DNA of 64,000 nucleotides, taken from positions 62,001 through 126,000 of the forward strand of contig NZ_JAJUXH010000013.1 of assembly GCF_021390245.1 (NCBI RefSeq), written 5' to 3'. Each line of letters begins with the position of its first letter. The stretch's first letter is position 1. This stretch comes from Dyadobacter sp. CY323. Its GTDB lineage: Bacteria > Bacteroidota > Bacteroidia > Cytophagales > Spirosomataceae. The position numbers were made by a program, and so were the translations under genes. Positions 53,402 through 62,816 of this stretch are shown piece by piece. The notes under the pieces are model-generated. The model worked only from the letters and a program-made list of their open reading frames with translations, was not told where the DNA came from and searched no databases.

Positions 53402-55849
53402 CTACAACCTAATCGAGTTCTTCCCCGATTTTAGAGGAAGTATTTTGCCTTTCCAGACAAATTTCCCTGAGGTCTTTTGAGGCAGATCAATCTCAGCCTG
53501 TATGTTGCCCTGCTTCACTTTGTAGCGGACTGCTATCGTCCCGTTCGGATGCGGCATTTCGCCGCTAATGTCATCGATGGAGCCCAAATGCGGGGTAATC
53601 AATACTTTGGAAAAGCCGGCAGCGTCACTATCAATGCCAAGAATCGTCCTGAAAAACTCGATGTTAGGACTGGATCCCCACGCGTGACAATCCGAACGTG
53701 AGGTACTTACGTCGGAAGTTTCAGCCCAGGTAGTGAGTCCCAGATCCATATTTTCACGCCATTTGCCGAGCCAGCTCAGGTAATCATTCCCAAGTCCGGC
53801 TTTGGTAAGCGCCTGATGCAGATAGAATTTGAAGTAAATAGACGCAGGAGCCAGACTCGTATCAGCCAGCATCTTGGTAGCCAAAGGTTTAGCCTGGTCA
53901 GCCGCCACAACACCCGAAAGGATTGCCAGCGAATTGGCGTGCTGGGAATAATTATCTTTTTCGGGCGTATTAGCGAAAAGCCCCTTCCCCGCATCCCAAT
54001 ATTTAGCCTGAATGGTTTTTTTCAACTGCGCGGCGCGACTTCTGTAACGTGCTGCCAGATCTTTCAAACCCAAGCTACTTTCCAGCTCAGCTGCCAGCTG
54101 GTAAGTCCAGAGTAGCTGCATGTCCAGTACCGCCGACTCGCCATTTTTCCCGATCGGCGCCATTCCAAAATCCCAGCCTTTTCCCTGCGACCAGTCCGTA
54201 AAGACCCAGTAGGGAACATTCTTTAATGAGCCATCTTTTTGCTGATAACGTTCAAAAAACGACAGAACCTGCCTTGCTCCCGGGAGTTTATCCTTGATAA
54301 AAAGGCTGTCTGGCCGGTATTTGTAATAATCATGCAACATAGCGACCCACCATAATGAGAATGTCGGGATCTGCTGATGCAGATCTGTTGGGTAGCGGCT
54401 TAATGTAATTCCCTCGGCAATGCGTGAATGGTCCATCAACGTCAATGCATTCCGGACAAGCCGGTCGTCGCCTGCATTATACATGGAAACCAATGCCTGA
54501 ATCCTGGCGTCGCCGATGTATTGCAGCTGCTCGTAATAGGGGCAGTCCATATAAGTTTCAAAGGCGCAGAGCCGCGCGGTACGCCAGCCGATGTCCAGCA
54601 TCTTCCCCATTTCGGCATTCTGGGTTTGAAGTTTGGCTTTTTGCTCAAAAGGATACCCAGTAAACGTGCCGTAAATGTCGTCAATCACCAGCGGATCTGC
54701 TTTTGTTTCTATACTCAATTGAATGTACCGGTAAGTCCGCCAGCTCAGCGGCGTGTATTGCTGGTTTGCCCCGCCGCCTGATCGAATGCTGTCCGTCCTG
54801 CCGACAAAGATCTTTTCATTCACTTCATTGCGGTTTCCTTTCGGGAGCATAGGCAGTCTGGGGCTGTTCAACAATTCCTTTTTCCCTATATAAAGTCCTT
54901 CCGAATAACCCATAGCCAGGCTCGCTTCCTTACCACCGCTGAATTCCAATGTGGGATAGGCATTGCTCAGAAATCCCTGGTCCAGCAGGATCGTTGCCCT
55001 GGTATTAGCTGGAATGGTCACGCTTTTTTTGGTAGCCGGAAACCCCGCCGGAACCTGAACGCCCTCCGCCTTTTTGGTAGCCGAAAGACGCTGTACCGTC
55101 ATTTCCATTTGTGGCAGCTGCGATTGCACCAGCATCCATCCGGAAGAATTCACAGCCGCATCCTTGGTAAGCCCGGGCCCGATCAGGCGCGCTTTTACCC
55201 ATTTACTTTCATCATACCCCCCCTTCTCCCAGCCACTCACATGCTTGCTCATATCCACGAGCTCAGCCGGGCCAGCTACATAGTAACCCGGCACTTTCAC
55301 TGACAGAGGCTGGTAGCTGTCATCCTTGATCGTTTTCCAGCTGTCATTGGTGTTGAGAATTTCCTCGGCTGCTGTATTGCCTTGTAAAATAAAACCAGTC
55401 AGATACGAAATCTGCGATTCAGGTTTCCACCGGCCTTCATTCCAGACTACGGCGGCCACGATGTTACTGCCTGCATTTAAATACGGTGCAATGTCAACCG
55501 TTTCAAAATTCCAAAAATACAGATCACCCCGCGCCGGGCCTTGCGACACGTGCTTGCCATTTACATAAAGCTTGTACCGGTTATCGCCTGAAACGTGGAT
55601 CACGAATGAGGAAGGTTTTACAGTCAGCTCGATTGTTTTCCTGAATTTATAGATGCCGTATTCTTTCAAAGTCAAATCCGAAGACGCATTGAAACGGTTG
55701 ATAGGCTTGCCCGGCCCGGTAATCCATTCTGCCTTCCACGGTTTTTGTAGTAAGTCGGCCCTGAGCTGCTGAGCTGCGAGCGGCCAGGCAAGGAGTTGGG
55801 TTACCAGTAAACAGCAAGCCAAACGGGCATAGTATATCTTTGGTATCAT
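53402..55849 (-). CDS. Alpha-L-rhamnosidase family 78-like, exported
   Basis: 815 residues with a leader ending QLLAWPLAAQ. An N-terminal beta-sandwich (WKAEWITGPGKPINRF, YRKTIELT-like segment and YVNGKHVSQGPARGDLYFWNFETVDI) precedes a catalytic alpha/alpha barrel with DCPYYEQLQYIGDARIQALVSMYNAG (the conserved acid residues in DCPxxEQxxxxGDA), WWVAMLHDYYKYRPD and SDCHAWGSSPNIEFFRTILG, then a beta-sandwich tail. GH78 enzymes release rhamnose from rhamnogalacturonan and glycosides. Standing alone, it may serve the pectin locus 30 kb away. Confidence 0.85.
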   Translation of the reverse strand: MIPKIYYARLACCLLVTQLLAWPLAAQQLRADLLQKPWKAEWITGPGKPINRFNASSDLTLKEYGIYKFRKTIELTVKPSSFVIHVSGDNRYKLYVNGKHVSQGPARGDLYFWNFETVDIAPYLNAGSNIVAAVVWNEGRWKPESQISYLTGFILQGNTAAEEILNTNDSWKTIKDDSYQPLSVKVPGYYVAGPAELVDMSKHVSGWEKGGYDESKWVKARLIGPGLTKDAAVNSSGWMLVQSQLPQMEMTVQRLSATKKAEGVQVPAGFPATKKSVTIPANTRATILLDQGFLSNAYPTLEFSGGKEASLAMGYSEGLYIGKKELLNSPRLPMLPKGNRNEVNEKIFVGRTDSIRSGGGANQQYTPLSWRTYRYIQLSIETKADPLVIDDIYGTFTGYPFEQKAKLQTQNAEMGKMLDIGWRTARLCAFETYMDCPYYEQLQYIGDARIQALVSMYNAGDDRLVRNALTLMDHSRIAEGITLSRYPTDLHQQIPTFSLWWVAMLHDYYKYRPDSLFIKDKLPGARQVLSFFERYQQKDGSLKNVPYWVFTDWSQGKGWDFGMAPIGKNGESAVLDMQLLWTYQLAAELESSLGLKDLAARYRSRAAQLKKTIQAKYWDAGKGLFANTPEKDNYSQHANSLAILSGVVAADQAKPLATKMLADTSLAPASIYFKFYLHQALTKAGLGNDYLSWLGKWRENMDLGLTTWAETSDVSTSRSDCHAWGSSPNIEFFRTILGIDSDAAGFSKVLITPHLGSIDDISGEMPHPNGTIAVRYKVKQGNIQAEIDLPQKTSGKFVWKGKILPLKSGKNSIRL

Positions 55850-56128
55850 GTATAGGTCTTGAGATTTTTTTAAATTAAGTAAGGAGCCATAGGTTTATAC
55901 TTCCCGATTGACCGCCACATGGCGGGCAGAGAATGCGGATGACAACACGCAAGATCAGGATGCCGCCGATCATCCGGCCAGTCCCCATTTGCAGTGGCAT
56001 TCTTGTAACCACGGGTAAAGAAAAATTAATTATTAAGACTATCTTGCCGCTATTCCAGCGCAGGCGCATCCCGCACCGGTATTTGGTAATACACTTATGC
56101 CCCAGAACACATTAATCTACAAACCATA

Positions 56129-56992
56129 ATGGCAACAGATATCTTCGAAATCTTACGACTCAACAAGCAGCAGATCTTACAACTATGGCTGCAAAACCAA
56201 CAGACCGACACAGAATTCTCGGATAATTTCAACACCGCCGACGAGCTTAGGGCACAGTCTGCTGAATTTGTTGACTTGCTTTTAAGCACGCTCAATGAAA
56301 ACAACATTCACGATTTTTCTTCGCCAGACCTGGAACCTTTGATCGACTACGTTTCAAGTCTGACGATTTCCAGGGCCCGGCAGGGCTTTTCTCCGAGAGA
56401 GACAGCCACCTACATCTTTACCTTGAAAGATTCACTTTTGAAGGTGCTTAGCGACCAGATCAGCGGCGATCTGTCGCAACTTTATCAGGCGACCATCCAG
56501 ATCAGCAGGTTTGTAGACAATATTGGTATACAAAGCTTTGAGACTTTTATTACCGGCCGGGAAGAAGTGATCTCCCAGCAGTCCGACGAAATGGCTGAAC
56601 TTTCCACGCCGGTTATCCGGGTTTGGAACGGGATCCTTGCCATGCCCATTATCGGCACCCTCGACAGTGCCCGTACACAGGTCGTAATGGAAAACCTGCT
56701 GCAGGGAATCGTTGATACGGGTAGCAGCATCGCCATCCTGGATATATCAGGCGTGCCGGCCGTCGATTCGCTTGTGGCACAGCATTTGATAAAAACGGTC
56801 AATGCAACCCGCCTGATGGGCGCAGAATGCATCATTAGCGGCATTCGGCCAGAAATTGCCCAAACAGTTGTCCACCTGGGGATCGATCTTTCGCAGATGA
56901 TCACCAAGGCTACGTTGGAAAGCGCGCTCAAATTTGCCTTCAACAGCCTGCAATTGGAAGTAAGGCGTATTCAGAAAGATAAAGTAATTTAA
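56129..56992 (+). CDS. rsbR: RsbR-type stressosome protein with STAS domain
   Basis: 287 residues. The N-terminal 150 residues are helical and match the RsbRD-like non-haem sensor (ILRLNKQQILQLWLQNQQTDTEF ... RQGFSPRETATYIFTLKDSLLKVL). The C-terminal STAS domain (IRVWNGILAMPIIGTLDSARTQ, ILDISGVPAVDSLVAQHLIKTVNA, GIRPEIAQTVVHLGIDLS) is the RsbR signature. The phosphorylation position, Thr in B. subtilis RsbRA, is Ser in VDS here (from memory of the family). Forms the stressosome with RsbS and holds RsbT until a signal arrives. First gene of the operon. Confidence 0.92.
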   Translation: MATDIFEILRLNKQQILQLWLQNQQTDTEFSDNFNTADELRAQSAEFVDLLLSTLNENNIHDFSSPDLEPLIDYVSSLTISRARQGFSPRETATYIFTLKDSLLKVLSDQISGDLSQLYQATIQISRFVDNIGIQSFETFITGREEVISQQSDEMAELSTPVIRVWNGILAMPIIGTLDSARTQVVMENLLQGIVDTGSSIAILDISGVPAVDSLVAQHLIKTVNATRLMGAECIISGIRPEIAQTVVHLGIDLSQMITKATLESALKFAFNSLQLEVRRIQKDKVI

Positions 56993-57013
56993 GAAGGATA
57001 AGCCGCTGACAAT

Positions 57014-57406
57014 ATGGAGAAAATTCCTATTCTTAAAATGGGAAAGTTTTTGCTTGTAACGATCCAGGTTGATTTATATGACCGTCTCGCACTGACTTTA
57101 GAAGAAGACCTGATAGAGATGGTGTTCAAAACAGGATCAAAGGGCGTACTCATCGATATTTCCGCCTTGTCCATTGTGGATTCTTTTATGGGCAAAATTA
57201 TCGGCAACATCGCCGGCATGTCCAGCATCATGGATGCGGAGACCGTTGTGGTAGGCATGCAGCCGGCAGTGGCCATTACGCTGATAGAACTGGGGCTGCC
57301 GCTCTCCGGCGTGCATACCGCTTTGAACATAGAGAAGGGAATGGCATTGCTTCAATCCCGGATGAAGGCAGATCTTGACGATGATGAGAATGATGGCGAC
57401 GATTAG
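57014..57406 (+). CDS. rsbS: RsbS-type stressosome scaffold (single STAS domain)
   Basis: 130 residues. Nearly all is one STAS domain: IPILKMGKFLLVTIQVDLYDRLALTLEEDL, the phosphorylation-site region IDISALSIVDSFMGKIIGNIAG (Ser in VDSF), and DAETVVVGMQPAVAITLIELGL. It matches the RsbS consensus very closely. A short acidic tail (KADLDDDENDGDD) is encoded partly by the overlap with the rsbT start. Scaffold of the stressosome, phosphorylated by RsbT. Confidence 0.93.
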   Translation: MEKIPILKMGKFLLVTIQVDLYDRLALTLEEDLIEMVFKTGSKGVLIDISALSIVDSFMGKIIGNIAGMSSIMDAETVVVGMQPAVAITLIELGLPLSGVHTALNIEKGMALLQSRMKADLDDDENDGDD

Positions 57407-57800
57407 AGAAAGCCTGATCGTCCAGCAGGAGCGTGATCTGGTAGTCTGCCGCAACCGCGTAAAGGAAGTAGCAGTCAAAATTGGCATGGGTATTGTAAAC
57501 CAGACCAAACTAATCACTGCTACCAGTGAGATTGCGCGTAATATGCTCATTTATGGCGGTGGCGGGGTGATGAGGCTGGAAGTGATCACCCGGGGAAAGC
57601 AAGAAGGCATTCAATTGGTTTTTGAGGACAAAGGTCCCGGAATAGCCGATATCCAAAAGGCAATGCAAGATGGCTTTACCACCGGCCGCACGCTTGGAAT
57701 GGGCCTGCCTGGTGCAAAACGCCTGGTCAATGAATTTACCATTCAAAGCACATTTGGAAAAGGTACGACAGTGAAATTATTAAAGTGGAAGAATGGATAG
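57393..57800 (+). CDS. rsbT: RsbT-type serine/threonine kinase (switch protein)
   Basis: 135 residues from the ATG at 57393; ATGs from 57375 are alternatives. The GHKL ATPase fold has the N-box ITATSEIARNMLIYGGGG, DKGPGIADIQKAMQDGFTT (D-x-G-P-G) and GMGLPGAKRLVNEF (G2-box), matching RsbT including the DGFTTGRTLGMGL loop. It phosphorylates RsbS and RsbR and, when freed, activates a downstream partner. The start overlaps rsbS by 14 bp, showing coupled translation. Confidence 0.92.
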   Translation: MATIRESLIVQQERDLVVCRNRVKEVAVKIGMGIVNQTKLITATSEIARNMLIYGGGGVMRLEVITRGKQEGIQLVFEDKGPGIADIQKAMQDGFTTGRTLGMGLPGAKRLVNEFTIQSTFGKGTTVKLLKWKNG

Positions 57801-58800
57801 CTTAAAACAAGTGGTTTTTAACCTCACCGAACGCAGCTATCTGAATATATTAAAAAAGGATATCGTCCGGCTTGCCGAGCCCGCAGCTTTACCCGCAAAA
57901 CGGGTGGCTGAGCTGGAACTGGTTATTTCAGAAATAGCGACCAACCTGTTAAAGCATGCCGGTGGTGGCGAGTTGGTAGTCCGGGTTTTATCTGAAAATG
58001 CAAATAAAGGAGTAGAAATCCTGAGCATTGACAAGGGTCCGGGGATGGCTGATCCTAACAAGATGATGGAAGACGGCGTATCTACAACGAACACCCTGGG
58101 GCATGGATTAGGCTCGATCAAACGGCTTTCCGATCAGTTCCAGCTCTATTCTTCAAAAGGCTGGGGCACTGTATTATTATCACGTATTTTTTCTCAGCCT
58201 GTACAAAGTCAGCAGGCCAGTGCCGGCATTTATCCCATTATTTTACCCAAGCCGGGTGAAAGCCTGTGCGGAGATGCCTACGTCTGGAAGGCTAACCCTT
58301 ACTTTTTAAAGGTGATGCTTGCGGACGGGCTTGGGCACGGTCCCCTGGCAAACCTGGCCGCGCAGAGGGCATGCGAAGCCTTCCGGAAATCTGTTTTCAA
58401 CAATCCCAGCGACATTCTCAATGACATTCACCGGCATGTTAAAGGGACCAGGGGCCTGGTGGCAACCGTGGCGGTCTTTGATCTGATCAACAAAGTATGG
58501 ACGATCTGTGGCGTAGGTAATATCTCGTCCCGGCTGAGTAATGCATTAACCTCCAAAACGCACATGCCTTTTAACGGGATCCTGGGCGTTAATATTTCCG
58601 GAAGGTTACAGTCACAGAAAATCGAGAACGATACAGGGAGTTATCTGATCCTTTGTTCGGACGGGATTTCAACCCGGTGGGAAACGAGCAGGCATACTGC
58701 GGTTTTCAAGTACGATCTATCCATCCTGGCCGCCGTGATCTACAAGGATTTTGCCCGCCATTCAGATGATATGTCAGTTGTGGTTGTTAAGGTTAATTGA
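57793..58800 (+). CDS. RsbT-like ATPase domain fused to a PP2C/SpoIIE-type phosphatase (RsbX-like)
   Basis: 335 residues. Residues 1-130 are a second GHKL domain (ELELVISEIATNLLKHAGGGE, DKGPGMADPNKMMEDGVSTTNTLGHGLGSIKRLSDQF). Residues 140-335 are a PP2C-like phosphatase: GESLCGDAYVWK, LADGLGHGPLANLAAQRACEAF, CGVGNISSRL, LCSDGISTRWE, and HSDDMSVVVVKV with the metal-binding Asp residues. Phosphatases of this type (RsbX) reset stressosome phosphorylation. The fusion puts an RsbT-type module and the reset enzyme in one chain. It overlaps rsbT by 8 bp. Confidence 0.9.
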   Translation: MDSLKQVVFNLTERSYLNILKKDIVRLAEPAALPAKRVAELELVISEIATNLLKHAGGGELVVRVLSENANKGVEILSIDKGPGMADPNKMMEDGVSTTNTLGHGLGSIKRLSDQFQLYSSKGWGTVLLSRIFSQPVQSQQASAGIYPIILPKPGESLCGDAYVWKANPYFLKVMLADGLGHGPLANLAAQRACEAFRKSVFNNPSDILNDIHRHVKGTRGLVATVAVFDLINKVWTICGVGNISSRLSNALTSKTHMPFNGILGVNISGRLQSQKIENDTGSYLILCSDGISTRWETSRHTAVFKYDLSILAAVIYKDFARHSDDMSVVVVKVN

Positions 58801-58808
58801 GGGAATTC

Positions 58809-60461
58809 ATGAATGACATCATCGCTTTTAACCTTGAAAACGACCTGGACCTGGTGCTGGCCCACAGAAGATCCATGCAGCTGTGCGAGATGTGCGGCCT
58901 GGGACTGGTGGCCCAAACCGGTTTTGCTACCGCGGTTTCCGAAGTTGCGCGTTTTATGATTGATAACAGAAGTGATTCTGTATTAAGCCTTTCATTTAGC
59001 AAACCCAAAGACGGTAGGCCGGTGATCTGCGCAAGTATAAAAAGCCCTTCTTTAAACCGCTTAAACGTTTCCAACGAGAACTTTGAATATGCCAGAAGGC
59101 TGGTGAGCCATTTTGAGGTTTCGGCCTCATCGGTTTCCATCAGCTGCGAATTACCTAAATCAGTCACACTCACCCAAACGTTATTTGAACGGTGCAGGCA
59201 GGAATTTAAAACGGGCCAGCCGATTTCACCCTACGAAGAAGTAAAACGCAAAAACGCGGAGTTACAGCAACTGGCCGACCGTTTGGTCGAAAGTGAAAAC
59301 CGTTACCAGGAGCTCACCGGTTCTTTGCCATTAATGATGTTTACGCTGGCCGCCGACCACCATATGCTCTATGCAAACCAGTCGTTTCTGGATTTTACCG
59401 GCAAGTCGCTGGAAGACCTGAAAGAAACAAATTGGTTGAATTGGATCCAGACACACCATCTGGATGCTGATCTGGAATATCTGAAGGAAAAACTCGAAAA
59501 CGAGCAGCCGTTCCAGCTGGAAGTCAATCTTTCGGCTGCCGCAAGCCAGGTGTGGCATTTGTTGTCATTAACGCCGCAGCTGGACAGTTCGGGCGAACTG
59601 ATGCAATGGTTCGGGTTTATTGTTAACATCCACGCACAGAAGGTAGTAGACCAGACATTAAAAGATAATGAAGAGTTGCGGCGGGTGAAAAAAATCATGG
59701 AGATCAGGGAAAAACAGCTCGACGACACGATCCAGGAACTCAATCGCAGTAACACCGAACTTGCCCGCTACGCATACATTGCATCCCACGATCTTCAGGA
59801 GCCGATCCGGAAAACCAGGCTTTTGGCTGACATGGTCATTGATAAATACCACACGCACATTCCCCCGGAAGCTCAGGATTTACTCCGGCGCCTGAAAGGT
59901 TCAGCGGAAAGAATGCAGCTTGTTGTCAAGGATTTGCTGACTTACTCAAAATTGAACTCAGGTCCGGTCTCACTGATCGAAAAGGTTGAGCTTTCCAAAT
60001 TGGTCCAGCTGGCCACTTCAAACCTGGAATATTTGATCATCGAGAAAGATGCGACAATTTCAACCACTAATTCGCCAGTGATAACCGGCAATGCCTTACA
60101 GCTTTTGCTATTGTTCCAAAATCTTTTAGCCAATGCCGTCAAGTTCACAGCACCGGGAATTAAACCTGTTGTTGTTGTCATGGCCGATCTTTTGACAAAA
60201 CAACAATCGGAGGCACTTAAACTCAACGGCCGTCATAAATGGCTGTGCATTCAGGTCATTGACAATGGCATTGGCTTCGACGAAAAATATACGGACCGGA
60301 TTTTTGAAGTATTTCAGCGCCTCCATTCACAAAACGATTTTTCCGGCACCGGGATCGGCTTATCGATTTGCAAGAAGATCGTCGACCAGCATGGCGGCAA
60401 GATCACAGCCAAAAGCACCCCCGGCCAGGGATCTAATTTCACGATATACCTACCCGCCTAG
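58809..60461 (+). CDS. PAS-domain histidine kinase with N-terminal RsbT-like remnant
   Basis: 550 residues from the ATG at 58809 (good GAGGGA upstream). The first 130 residues look like a third, degenerate RsbT-like fold: DLVLAHRRSMQLCEMCGLGLVAQTGFATAVSEVARFMI keeps the helix with its Glu-x-x-Arg but the D-x-G-x-G and glycine-rich lid motifs are missing. A coiled coil, a PAS domain (about 165-290; RYQELTGSLPLMMFTLAADHHMLYANQSFLDFTG), then HisKA with His327 in YIASHDLQEPI, and an ATPase with NLLANAVKFTA, DNGIGFD and GTGIGLSICKK. Last gene of the stressosome operon, a probable input or output. Confidence 0.88.
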   Translation: MNDIIAFNLENDLDLVLAHRRSMQLCEMCGLGLVAQTGFATAVSEVARFMIDNRSDSVLSLSFSKPKDGRPVICASIKSPSLNRLNVSNENFEYARRLVSHFEVSASSVSISCELPKSVTLTQTLFERCRQEFKTGQPISPYEEVKRKNAELQQLADRLVESENRYQELTGSLPLMMFTLAADHHMLYANQSFLDFTGKSLEDLKETNWLNWIQTHHLDADLEYLKEKLENEQPFQLEVNLSAAASQVWHLLSLTPQLDSSGELMQWFGFIVNIHAQKVVDQTLKDNEELRRVKKIMEIREKQLDDTIQELNRSNTELARYAYIASHDLQEPIRKTRLLADMVIDKYHTHIPPEAQDLLRRLKGSAERMQLVVKDLLTYSKLNSGPVSLIEKVELSKLVQLATSNLEYLIIEKDATISTTNSPVITGNALQLLLLFQNLLANAVKFTAPGIKPVVVVMADLLTKQQSEALKLNGRHKWLCIQVIDNGIGFDEKYTDRIFEVFQRLHSQNDFSGTGIGLSICKKIVDQHGGKITAKSTPGQGSNFTIYLPA

Positions 60462-60497
60462 GCATTTTCTACTAATTAATCCATCCGAAAAGAACTC

Positions 60498-62021
60498 ATG
60501 CCCACCCTTTCGAGAAATTTGCGTCACGCGTTTTTTACACTGATTATGCTGCTTGCGATCTGCATTAACGCAGGCGCTCAAACCAGAAAAAACAGCATTC
60601 AAAAATTGCCGAACATCATTTACATCTACGCCGACGACATGGGTTACGGTGAACTGGGCTGCTATGGTCAGCAAAAGATCAAAACCCCGAACCTGGATAA
60701 AATGGCGAAAGAAGGAATGCGGTTCACCCAGCATTATACCAGTATGCCGGTGTGCGCACCTGCCAGGGCAATGTTGATGACCGGGAAACATGGCGGGCAT
60801 TCGGCAATCCGGGGGAACCTGGAACTGGGTGGTTTTAAAGATGAAGAAGAACGGGGCCAGAAACCGCTGCCAGCCGGAGAGTTTACCATTGCAGAACTGC
60901 TCAAACAAAAAGGTTATGCGACGGCGCTGACCGGGAAATGGGGTTTGGGAATGAACGATACGGAAGGTACACCTACCAAACAAGGATTTGACTACTACTA
61001 CGGATACCTCGACCAGAAACAGGCGCATAATTTCTACCCGAGCCATCTTTGGGAAAACGACAAATGGGATACGCTAGGCCAGCCGTGGTTTGATGTACAC
61101 CGAAAACTAAAACCCGAAACCGCCACCGACGCAGATTTCGACGCATTCAAAGGAAAAGACTATGCGCCCGAAAAAATGACTGAAAAAGCGCTGGCATTTA
61201 TTGAAAAAAACAAAGGAGGCCCTTTCTTTCTGTACATGCCGTACACGATACCGCACGTTTCTTTGCAGGTGCCGGATGAATATACAAAACAGTACATCGG
61301 CCGGTTTGACGAAAAACCTTACTACGGCCAGCAAGGCTACACGCCCACCAAATATCCGTTGTCAACGTATGCGGCCATGATCACGTATCTGGATTTGCAG
61401 GTTGGGATAGTGATGGCTAAAATCAAGGAACTTGGGCTAGACGACAACACCATCGTCATGTTCAGCAGTGATAATGGCACCACGTTCAATGGCGGTGTCA
61501 ACGCTAAATTCTTCAATAGCGTAGATGGGTTACGGGGTTTGAAAATGGATGTTTACGAGGGCGGGATCCGCGAACCTTTCATTGCCCGCTGGCCGGGTAA
61601 AGTCAGGGCGGGGAGTGTGAGTGAGCATGTATCCGTCCAGTATGACCTGATGGCAACGCTGGCCGAACTGACAGGCCAGAAAGTGGATCAAACAGATGGG
61701 ATTTCTTTCTTACCCGAACTGCTTGGCCAGAAAAACCGCCAGAAAAAGCACGAGTTCATTTATTGGGAATACCCTGAAAAAGGCGGACAACTTGCAATCC
61801 GGATGGGCAACTGGAAGGGTGTCAAAACCGATTTAAGGAAAAACCCCGGAAACGCCTGGCAAATATTCGACCTCAAAAACGACCGCAACGAAACCACAGA
61901 TATGGCCGCCCAACATCCGGAACTGGCCAGACAGTTTGATGCCATCCTGAAACGCGAGCACCAGGATCCGGGTGTGGAAAACTGGCGGTTTTTAGAAAAG
62001 GTGATTGCCGGTGGGCGATAG
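60498..62021 (+). CDS. Sulfatase (formylglycine-type), exported
   Basis: 507 residues with a signal peptide (TLIMLLAICINAGAQ). The metal site begins NIIYIYADDMGYGELGCYG; the modification site C-x-P-x-R is CAPARAMLMTG with Cys86 converted to formylglycine; TGKWGLGMNDTEG and FSSDNGTTFNG complete the pattern. Members of this family remove sulfate from carbohydrates or small esters; the maturation enzyme is not in the window. It is 37 bp after the kinase gene in the same direction, but functionally closer to a second Sus-type locus just ahead. Confidence 0.9.
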   Translation: MPTLSRNLRHAFFTLIMLLAICINAGAQTRKNSIQKLPNIIYIYADDMGYGELGCYGQQKIKTPNLDKMAKEGMRFTQHYTSMPVCAPARAMLMTGKHGGHSAIRGNLELGGFKDEEERGQKPLPAGEFTIAELLKQKGYATALTGKWGLGMNDTEGTPTKQGFDYYYGYLDQKQAHNFYPSHLWENDKWDTLGQPWFDVHRKLKPETATDADFDAFKGKDYAPEKMTEKALAFIEKNKGGPFFLYMPYTIPHVSLQVPDEYTKQYIGRFDEKPYYGQQGYTPTKYPLSTYAAMITYLDLQVGIVMAKIKELGLDDNTIVMFSSDNGTTFNGGVNAKFFNSVDGLRGLKMDVYEGGIREPFIARWPGKVRAGSVSEHVSVQYDLMATLAELTGQKVDQTDGISFLPELLGQKNRQKKHEFIYWEYPEKGGQLAIRMGNWKGVKTDLRKNPGNAWQIFDLKNDRNETTDMAAQHPELARQFDAILKREHQDPGVENWRFLEKVIAGGR

Positions 62022-62192
62022 CGGAGTTGCCGAAAGGCTTTGCCATAATACCTACTCTCACCGAAAAAAAAAGCACGGTTCAAGGATTAAAAAGAGATTG
62101 TTTGTGAATTAGTAAATAAAGGGTGAAGCTAATTACATAATAGCTTCGATAATCGCGGCTCTTTATCAGGCAAGATCTTTAAAATTCGCATC

Positions 62193-62777
62193 GTGACGCC
62201 AGCGCAATCCGATTTACAACTTTGGAATAAATTTCGCCAAGGAGACCGTGACGCTTTCCGCCAGATCTACCAGCTATTCGCTGGTGATCTTCTGAACTAT
62301 GGCTATAAGGTCAGCGGAAACATACAGCTGATCGAAGACAGCGTCCACGATCTTTTTGTTGAGATCTGGCAGCGACGAACCAATTTGTCGGAGACGGACT
62401 CGATCCGTTTTTACCTGTTCCGTGCCTTGCGTAACAAGATCAGTACCAGCCAGCGCCGGAACCACCTGCAGGATCCATTCGAATCGCTTGAAACAAGCGC
62501 CGATGAATTCTTGATCGAGCAACACCTGATTGACGAAGAGCAGCGCGACGGTTTACTCCGCCAACTTCGCATTAGCTATAGTTTGCTCAGCCCAAGGCAG
62601 CAGCAGGCGTTGCATATGCGTTTTTTCCTGCATTTAAGAAACGAGGAGATTGCCGAACTAATGGGGATCAATTACCAATCTGCGTGCAAATTCATTTATT
62701 CCGGGCTTAAAGCGCTGCGCGAAACGGTCAGGATCATTTCACTGCTGCTCCCGTTTTTTCTGATCCGATCTTTTTAA
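62193..62777 (+). CDS. ECF-type RNA polymerase sigma factor
   Basis: 194 residues starting at GTG 62193. Region 2 (LWNKFRQGDRDAFRQIYQLFAGDLLNYGYKVSGNIQLIEDSVHDLFVEIWQRR) and region 4 (LRISYSLLSPRQQQALHMRFFLHLRNEEIAELMGINYQSACKFIYSGLKAL) are clear. In Bacteroidota this sigma type is kept inactive by an FecR-type protein encoded next to it and turns on a SusCD-type locus when the substrate binds. The downstream FecR and SusC genes fit this. Confidence 0.92.
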   Translation: MTPAQSDLQLWNKFRQGDRDAFRQIYQLFAGDLLNYGYKVSGNIQLIEDSVHDLFVEIWQRRTNLSETDSIRFYLFRALRNKISTSQRRNHLQDPFESLETSADEFLIEQHLIDEEQRDGLLRQLRISYSLLSPRQQQALHMRFFLHLRNEEIAELMGINYQSACKFIYSGLKALRETVRIISLLLPFFLIRSF

Positions 62778-62816
62778 AAAGTCTTCAAAAAAAGACATAC
62801 TCTGAACCACCGTGCC

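Noticed and set aside
62125-62147. GAAGCTA/TAGCTTC hairpin before the ECF sigma gene as a terminator.
   Set aside because: Only 7 bp with a loop of A/T bases and no T-run; too weak to call.
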